Part shown: piece by piece, positions 52,201 through 61,200 of the stretch
Position numbering within the stretch: the first letter of the stretch is position 1
Layout: the number at the start of each line of letters is the position of its first letter
Origin: Sphaerolaimus hirsutus
Lineage: Eukaryota; Nematoda; Chromadorea; Monhysterida; Sphaerolaimidae
Assembly (NCBI GenBank): GCA_964036195.1
Contig: OZ038450.1
Location: 25,573,208 to 25,637,207, forward strand
DNA: 64,000 nt
Direction of reading: 5' to 3'
Position numbers and translations under genes: made by a program
The notes under the pieces: generated by a model
What the model saw: the letters and a program-made list of their open reading frames with translations, nothing else
Told to the model about the DNA's origin: nothing
Databases searched by the model: none

Positions 52201-55200
52201 TTCTCTGTGTTTTGTGTACGGTTTGGGGTTTTTGGGGGGTTTATGTGTGACATGTGTGGACACTTTTGGGTGGTAAGTGATCAGAGGACTGCTTGAAAGT
52301 GTTTTGAACAGCGAGCATTTATGGTTTTCCTATTCATTCATATGCATCTGTAATTTTTTAATCTCTTTTTTGGAATATTGTTTTTAGTAACTGTAAATGT
52401 ATTAAGCTGAAACCAGGCTATGTATAGCAATTACATCTCAATTGTAAAATTCACAATGAGTAGCATTTAACTTTTCGATCGTAACAAAATAACAATAATG
52501 TATAATCCCACCTGTAAGGCAGCAACGATTTGTCCTTGTATGCAAAAATGCATTTCACAGCTGCAATCTGCAGCGGCGCGTCAGGACACCGTAACAACTG
52601 TAAAAATCGCACATAAAAATCCAAAAAAATAAATACAAAAATATCAAAAACAAAACGGTACTAAACAAACCTTTTCAAACACAGCCTTTACTTTGTCCGC
52701 TGAATAGAGGCTTTTCATGTCGCGAAATTTCGAGAAAGTTTCCAAGATGGCCAAAAGAACACGTCTGAAGTACGGCTTTTCGTCAGAATTGCCAGAAACT
52801 GACAATTTTTCGGGTCTCGGTCCCAACGTCAGGTCGCAAAATGAATTTGCACCAAAATCGTTTGCCAGGGAGCACCAAGTGCTGAAAATTACAAAAATCG
52901 TTAATTCTTGAAACAGCCAAAACCTCCCAACATCGAAATCATTTCAAAAACTTTCAGTCCACCAATTAGGTGTCATATTAGTCAATTGCCAAGCGACAAG
53001 TAAACATGAAAAAATAGTATCACTTGCCATTTACTTTTTTTAACCATTTTACCAGTTACTTGACAAAACACTTGACAAAACCAGACTGCACATCTAACAA
53101 ACCTCACTGCCTGCAACAATCTAGGCACGGTGTCCCGATTCCTCTTTTCAACCACTTCTGGCATCTTGCCAAGTGCGCGCCAAACTTGCAAAGAGCCATT
53201 GAGCGCCACAAGCTTTGGCTCTGCTTTGAATTCGTTGTTGGCATGTCGCCAAGAAATGAACAATCGTGCAAATTGGGCTTCCGGTGTTGACGTGTCAGGA
53301 GGGGTGGCGTACAGGTTGTCTGTGATTTTTTTCATTTGTTTGAAAATATAATGGGAAATATGAATAGGTGAGATTTAAAATATTTCACTGTAGAATCCCT
53401 AATCGCTATTTTTGAAAATATCAGAAAGTATAAAAATATAACATTTATATTTTTTCTAGCCAGATTGAATAATATTTTCCTTTTGGGAGAATCCCTGAGA
53501 TAATATTTTTTCGAAATCACTAATTTTCAAATGCCGATGATGTACAAACAAAAAAACATATTTATCATGTTTGGAGCCCTGGAAAGTGAGCAAAAATTTA
53601 AACAAAGAACCAAAAACCTACCATAATAATCCAAAATATTCTGGCACATGGGCCACCACGTATCCACTTTGATGAAGCTTGTCAATGAACATATCAACTC
53701 AATCGTTGGATCCCAAATGTGAGAAAAGTTGACACTGAGTTGACTGAAACATGCCGCTAAGATCGCCTGCGAAACAGAAAACAATAAAAAGTATAATTTT
53801 TGAAAAATACGAATCTGAAAGCGTGTTCGGATGACAAGACTTCTAGATGTCGATAGTCGATAGATTTGGAAAGTTTGAATATCGATAATTACCAAGGGCG
53901 TACGCAGGGGGGGGGCGGGGGGGGCGGCCGCCCCCCCCGTTCCCGGGCCGGACATAAAAATTTGCCAGGAATGGCACTTTTCTAAAGCGATTTTGTAGGC
54001 ACTTTCAAAAATTTTTGCGCGCAAGCGCGCAAATCCCCACCCCATTGTTTAATGTGTATTTTCAGGAGCCTAAAAAGCATCATAAAAGTAACCAACATGT
54101 GTCTTTGTCCTATATATAGAACTAAATCGGTACTTATAGAGTGTACGTTGGTGCCAGCGCCAACGCCAATACTGCCATGGCGCTGGCGCCTACAAATGGC
54201 GCCAGCGCCATGGCTCCATTCCTTTACTATAGGGCCAAATCTTAGGGGGGGGGGCGCCGCCCCCCCCGTTCGCCGGGCTCCGTAAACAATCCGCCCCCCC
54301 CGCTCAAAAATCCTGCGTACGTCCCTGATAATTACATAAAAAGTGCTTATAAGGCGGGGTTCGACCATGAAAACACGACGTCAAAATACACAGACACCAA
54401 CCATTTGAACTTGGTCATTTTCCTTCAAATCTTCTGGCAGATATTTCTGATATCCCTTATTTGACAATTTTCTTAGCTGCAGCAGTCGCCCGCGGTATTG
54501 TTCGATGTTCGCAGGACAGTTTTCTGCCGTCAAAATGACTTCAAATGCATTTTCGTTTATCGGCTCCGCCTGCGTGCACGTGAACGACAAAAGTTAAAAA
54601 GAAGTCACAAAAAAAATCGAAATTTTTTTTTGAAAACAATAAAATGGAAAAACAATGGTAAATTCACCTTCTTGTTCTCAGTATCTGGTTGTGGCCTGTC
54701 GCAAATTTGTGCCAAAATTCCAATAGCACACATTCTCACATTTTTGTCGCAGTCACTAAGCGCTGGCAAAAGAGCTGTACAAAATTCAGCCACAACATTT
54801 GCCGTTTCCGTATTTCCGATAGATTCGAAATTCAGACGGACTAGTGATAGCGCATAAAAGCATCGCGGGTAGCGTCTGTAGAAGAAAATAATGAAATGCA
54901 ACAAAATCTTGATAACGGACACCAAAGTGTGACTTCCTATAAACGTATGTAGAGCAGAACTAGCTATGCAAAGCCATTACATAGCAAGAGAATACATCTA
55001 CATATATTTACTTGCAAACAAAAAATAACCCATCCACTCACCTCACAATTTCAAGAGACATTTCACTGCTGATCAACTGCACACAGCTTGTCCGATTTAC
55101 CCTGAGCAAGCCTCTATAAGCGAGCCAGGCAGCGCATCGGCCGCGCCAGTCGACGTCGAGTTTATCGCAAATTTGCAGCACGTGGTCACGCAGAACGGTT

Positions 55201-58200
55201 CGGTGCCCAACTCCGAGTAAATCTGCGCGGCGTAGTTTGCACTGTATTGAAACACTAGGTACTACCATACCATGGTGCCACTTACAGACCCTGTAAAAAG
55301 TCATGCGAAGTGCCGAAAGTCATGTAAAATTGCAAAATGGTTTTCCATTTTACATGACATTTGACTTTTGCATGACATTTGATATTTTATAGCGTCTGGA
55401 AGTGCCCCAAGGGGGAGACGCATCAAAATTCAGTAATGGTCCACCTTTCTACATGATTTACAAATAGAACCCACCTTCCTTACAAAAATCGATCAAATAC
55501 AATGAATAGATTTTTCCATCATCAAACTCTGGAGTGTTATCTCGCGCCAGCCCAGCAAGTATCCACTCGACAATTGGCACTGTGCCAGCGTCGAAAAAAT
55601 GTGACCGATGGACGGGCAACTCGCTCTCTGCGAGTAATTTCTTTTCAAATATATTAAAAAATAAATTGTTTTAAAAAAATGCACCTGCAGAAACGTGTAC
55701 CGCATTGAGAACACAGGTGCGAAGCATAGCATTTTTAGTATCCACGTTTAGCTTCTCCACAACATTCACTGCCAACTTCTGGACACAATGAACAGCCAAA
55801 CTCAAATTATCCATCGAATTTCCCTCACGAATTTCACGCGCAGTGTCCAGCGAATCCTCAATAAATCCACAATAAACTGGCACACTTCCAATGTGAACTT
55901 TCTGCAGTTGATCAAAAACAGATCTGATCAAATCGTGCAGCGCGGCCGGGCGGGCCGCCGGTGCGCGCAGAACACACAGAACAGTGTGCAGTGCGGCCGC
56001 AAGAAGGTCACTGTCACCCTGGGGGCACTACCAGACCCTGTAAAATGCCCTGCAAAGTGACAAATATCATGCAAAGTGTCAAAAGTCATGTAAAATGCCC
56101 TGGAAGATGGCAAACTATTGTGCCATTTTCCAGGGCATTTTACACGACTTTTGACACTTTGCATGACACTTCACACTTACAGGGCATTTTACAGGGTCTG
56201 GGAGTGGCACCTGGACGTGTTCGTTGTGCACGATTCTGTCCTGCAGGACGATAAGAAGTCGCTGGGCTAGGTTGGCGCCAACGCCAGCGCCACGCCTGTG
56301 CGCCAACCAAGCGCGCCATAGTTTTATGGCGCACTTTAGGCGCCATGTAGCAGCTTCGTCGCGTGGGCACAGCATTTTCTATGGGTGGGTTTGGATTATT
56401 GAAAATGGCTGTTTACACATTTACATAAAAACCTATTCAAAAACTGAGTATCATGATGGGAAATGTTTAAAAGAATATCAGCTGAAAAAATAGACTGATT
56501 GTGATTTTACATTTTACATGACCCATCACCACGATAACAAAACCATGAAGATGATTTAGCAGTGTGTTATAATATTCCAATTAAATGATTGATTGTCGAT
56601 ATTGTTTTAATATTTTCAAATTTTCATTAGGAAAAAGGGACGGAGTTCTGGCACTGTTCCAGACACAATCAACAATAAACTCTCAAAACCACCATATAAT
56701 TCCTGCCAAAATTTAACAAAACCTACCAAAAGTTTCTCAGAAACTGCAGTCGCATTTTCAGGCTTGCAGTGATTGGTCAAATTGCCCATAAATTTCGCCA
56801 TGGCCGTGTCGCGAGCATTTTCGCATATTTCGTCGCCCCAAATTTCATCCGCGTACCAGGCGTCCACAAATGCGGGAAAGTGCTGTAATAGTGGGAAAAC
56901 ATTTTGCAAAGGCACAAGTGCAAATAGAAATATCGAGTGTTGATGATTGTTGGTAAGATGTCGAAATTGTGAAAGAATATCGAATATTGAAAAGAAAATC
57001 GACAGAATCGACATTGAACAGCCGTACTGCAGCAACAGTGATGGAAAAAAAGTTAAATGTAAAAATGATCAGAATTAGAATTTGCGGCATTTTCACAGGT
57101 TCACAGGGTGACAAAATCTTTGGTTGCGATAAGGCGCACAGGTTTGGGTTATTAGCTATTGCCAGGGGTTTAGTATAGCGGGGGGGGGTAGGAGTTATCC
57201 CCCCCCCAAATCCGCCAGCTATCTTTCTATCCCGGAGGCCCGTTCAGCTATCAATCTATCCCGGAGGCAAAATTTTGGGCTTCTATCCCCTAACCCCCCC
57301 CCCCAAATCGGCCAGCTATCTATCTATCTGGAGCGATTTTACACAAATTTTGCCAAATGAACTGAACGTTATGAAAGTTAATACATTCAGTTCGAGGCAC
57401 CGATCAAAAACAAAAACTCAAACGACAACTTGTCCTCTTACCGCTTGTGCACAACTATGCAAAAAGCCCTTGGATCCTTTAATAGCCTGAAAATATATTT
57501 GAGCGATGCCATCGAAAATAGAGCTAGCAATTTTGCCATTTTCCGCCGCCGCTTTGCGGCCGCGCTTTACAATCATGCGGGCCAATTTCCGCGGCTCGTG
57601 GCACTGCGTGGATTATTAAAAAAAGGTTTTTCGAACTTTAAAAGAAAGAAATCCACCAGTGGCGTAGCCAGGATTTTTGAGCGGGGGGGGGGGGGGCGGA
57701 TTGTTTACGGAGCCCGGCGAACGGTGGGGGGGGGGGGGCGGCGCTCCCCCCTTAAATTTGACCCCTGTAGTAGGGAATTTGCGCCACGGTGCTGGCGCCA
57801 TTCGTAGGCGCCACGCCATGGTGTTGGCGCCATTCGTAAAAGCCACGCCATGGCGCCACAGACCACTGTAAATCTATGTATTTTACATACATTTACAGCG
57901 GCATGGACACAATTAAGTGCATTTTCACCCCGCTTGAGGCAATCCTGACCTGTGCAGTAAAACTGCCTGTAATGTGAAGTAAAAATGCGCGCTTGCGCGC
58001 AAAGCTTTTGAAAATTGACCCCAAGATCGTTGCACGAGAACGCATTTCCTTACATTTCCATGTTTCACCCCGGAAGGGGGGGGGGCGGCCGCCCCCCGCC
58101 CTGGCTACGCCACTGAAATCCACTAATTTGACAAACTTTTCTGACGATGAAAGCGTACGCCTCGGCGGCAAAACGTCGCATGAAATCTCGGCGGTGAGAA

Positions 58201-61200
58201 AATAGCGGGATGAATTTCCTGGAAAAGATGTTTGTATTGGATCCATTTAACTCACAAACTAAGACCACAAAAACTCACTTAAAAACGTCATTTTTCGCCA
58301 CATTTTGCAAGACAAATTTCCAATGGATTTTAAACATGACAGCCAAAGTACAAAAACAACATTCCAACTTTTGCGCTACATTTGTATTCGCCATTGCAAA
58401 TGCCACAAGCGCATCGAATGATTGCCAAAAATGCGGTCTGAAGTCATTTCGTAGATCTTTGCACAGCGCAGCGAGCAATCTGAAAAATGAATTTTCATGT
58501 CAGATTTAATGTAGTGTCAGAGAAAATGTATATGTAGCCCACTTAAACGATTTGGCCAGAATTTCGGGGATGTTTTGGGTAAAATGAAAATGTCGAAATA
58601 ATCGGGATGTGGAGGGAAAATTCATATTGTCCGAAAACTAATTTTTGGTGCACTCACTGATCGCGTTTCACCGGAGTCAAATCTATCTTAGCTGCAAAAG
58701 ATATAGCGCTAAATATATTAGCATTTCCAAATTCCCAATGCAAAGTCATATTGCTATAACCAGGGTTGCTTGTAAAAAAAATCATTTTACCAAAATTGTA
58801 TACAAATTCCATAAAAATTGTACCGCAAATCCTCGAATAAGACCCCCCTCGAATAACTCCCCCCTTTGAATAAGTCCCCCCTACTGGCTGGGTGAGGAAA
58901 AAATAACTCCCACCCTTGAATAACTCCCCCCTCTTAAATAACTCCTCCCTCTGATGAAAAGGATACGATACAAAACTATAAAAGAATAGTAGCCTATGGC
59001 AGCGACGGCAGATACATAATGTGTATGCAGTGTATACACATTGTTTTGTTGTTGTTGGACAGTGAAATACCTGAATTACACGAGCTTATATACTGCATCC
59101 ATACAATGGATTAAGTCCAAGTTTCCAAGGAAATAATAACCCCCACCCCCTCGAATAACCCCCCCCCCCTTGAATAACTCCCCCGTCCAAAACTTCTGAC
59201 GAAAAAATAACTCCCCTGAGTCTTATTCGAGGATTTAGGGTATATTATTTTTATATTATCATGTTTCATTTTTTCGAGAAAAAAAAAATAGAATCAATTT
59301 TTCAGACACCATTTTACAATTTTTCACAAAAATTGTACAAACTTTGTACATTTTATGTTTTTTTATAGATTTTCCCAACCCTGGCTATAACACATTGTCA
59401 CACCCAAAATCATCCAAAAAACAATTCCTCACTCAAGAAGTGCTTCGAAGCAAGTTGTCTGGTGTATTGCCAGCGCAGCGACAATTCCCTCAACCAATGT
59501 TTCTTTATGATGCAACACCAATGCATAAGTTTGAAGGGAATCGCATGGTATCGACGAAAGGAAGTCATCTGCGTTTTTTATGAGACAAGTTTAATGGTGA
59601 AAATAAAATAAAAAAAGTTTTGAGCTGTAGATTGTTAGGCCGTGAAAATACCAATTATGTTTCCAGAAATATTCTATACTTTTCCTGCATAGTTTCTGGC
59701 TGTACCCTCACAAAAGATGTTTCACACTTAACATTGATACAAATGGATTTGAGCGATCTTTCAATGCACTTTTCCATAATATTAATTTTTCAAAATTACA
59801 GCGTGTGCATTTGGGGGTCGCTCTGCGACACGCGAAGCCGAACTCCCAGTTAACACAGGTGTGTCAACTATTGTGCGGGCCACCAATGTGCTCATATGCC
59901 AAACACATGAAGTGGACCGTTTTTGCGGTTTTTAAATATTTTGGCGATGAATTCTGACGACACGGCGGCTGTCAACAGCACTGACTTGATTGAAGATTAT
60001 TCGACAGCACTTATAAAATATAAGATGCTTCAGGCGAGCAGCCATCGACATCCAGTGACATATTTGATTTTTTTACGTTTACGTTTTATTTTACGTATTC
60101 CTCGGTATTTTAAAAATACCTTACGTATTAGTAGTTTTACTTTTAATTTGGAAAAGTTATTTACGTTTACGTTTTCCAAAAATACCAGTATTTTAACTAC
60201 ACTGCGAGATTGTGAGATTTCACGAGATTAAAAATGGCCGGCGTTTTATTAATGACGCTAGCATCGAGAACGTATTTATAGAAAAGATGCCAATCAATTA
60301 TTTGTACTTATCCAGCTATGTAGCTACCGTATTTCCTCGAATTACCCCCCGGGGGGTTTATTTTTTCAGAGTGAAAATGTTGAGAGAAAAACGTGAAAAA
60401 TGCAACAATAACCACCATTTATAAGTTTTTACAGTTTTTATAGGGATGTAGATGGTATAAACGATGTTCTAACGTAACACAGTAAGTGTTTTGAACGTCT
60501 GTTATGCATTTCCCGGACGACAAATTGATAGTGCCCATTTTGAGGGGGGGGGGGTATTTCGAGGGGGGGTATTTCGAAAAAATTAGCACATTAGTGCACC
60601 ATCCGCTATTTTTCTACTGTAATAAGAACAAAAAACTTCGTCACTTCAAACTTCCACCCAGAAAACACGAAATTTTCTTTTTCAGCAAGCACGGGTTAGG
60701 TTCCGGCCGACCAAAGAAGCCAACCTTTAAACAGGGGAGAATGTTTAAAGAAAGTGATATATTTGTGATTTACTGTAGACGCTTAAAGGTTTTATAGATG
60801 TGCAGTGTGAAACATATTTTGTGTGGGTTCAGAAAGGGGCCAACTTATCTAGGAGAAATTTGAGTAAAATATGTCAGTAAAATACTGAAACTATTTGCCT
60901 CGATTAGAGATGGCCAGTGCATTTTAACAGTTTTAACATTTTAAATACAGCCAACCTTATTTCAAAAAAATAAGATTTTATTTTCACATACAAATTGGCG
61001 TTGGATATTTTCAATTTTTTGTGTCAAAGCAAGTGATGGGAAAAATTGTTTTTTAAACCGTCTTTTTCAAAATAAACATCTTTTAAATCTTTCTCTTTTA
61101 ACAAAATGCGATATTAAATAGTAAACTGATGGAAAATCCAAAGCTATGTTTTAAAACCCCACATGCAAGCTGTCATCTTGTTTGAGGGTGCCCCCAAGTA

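Noticed and set aside
55229-55260. Upstream start of UTP20 exon 11 with residues YSANYAAQIYSELG
   Set aside because: It reads well for 20 codons but runs into stops and leaves the conserved frame. The acceptor at 55223 gives the right phase.
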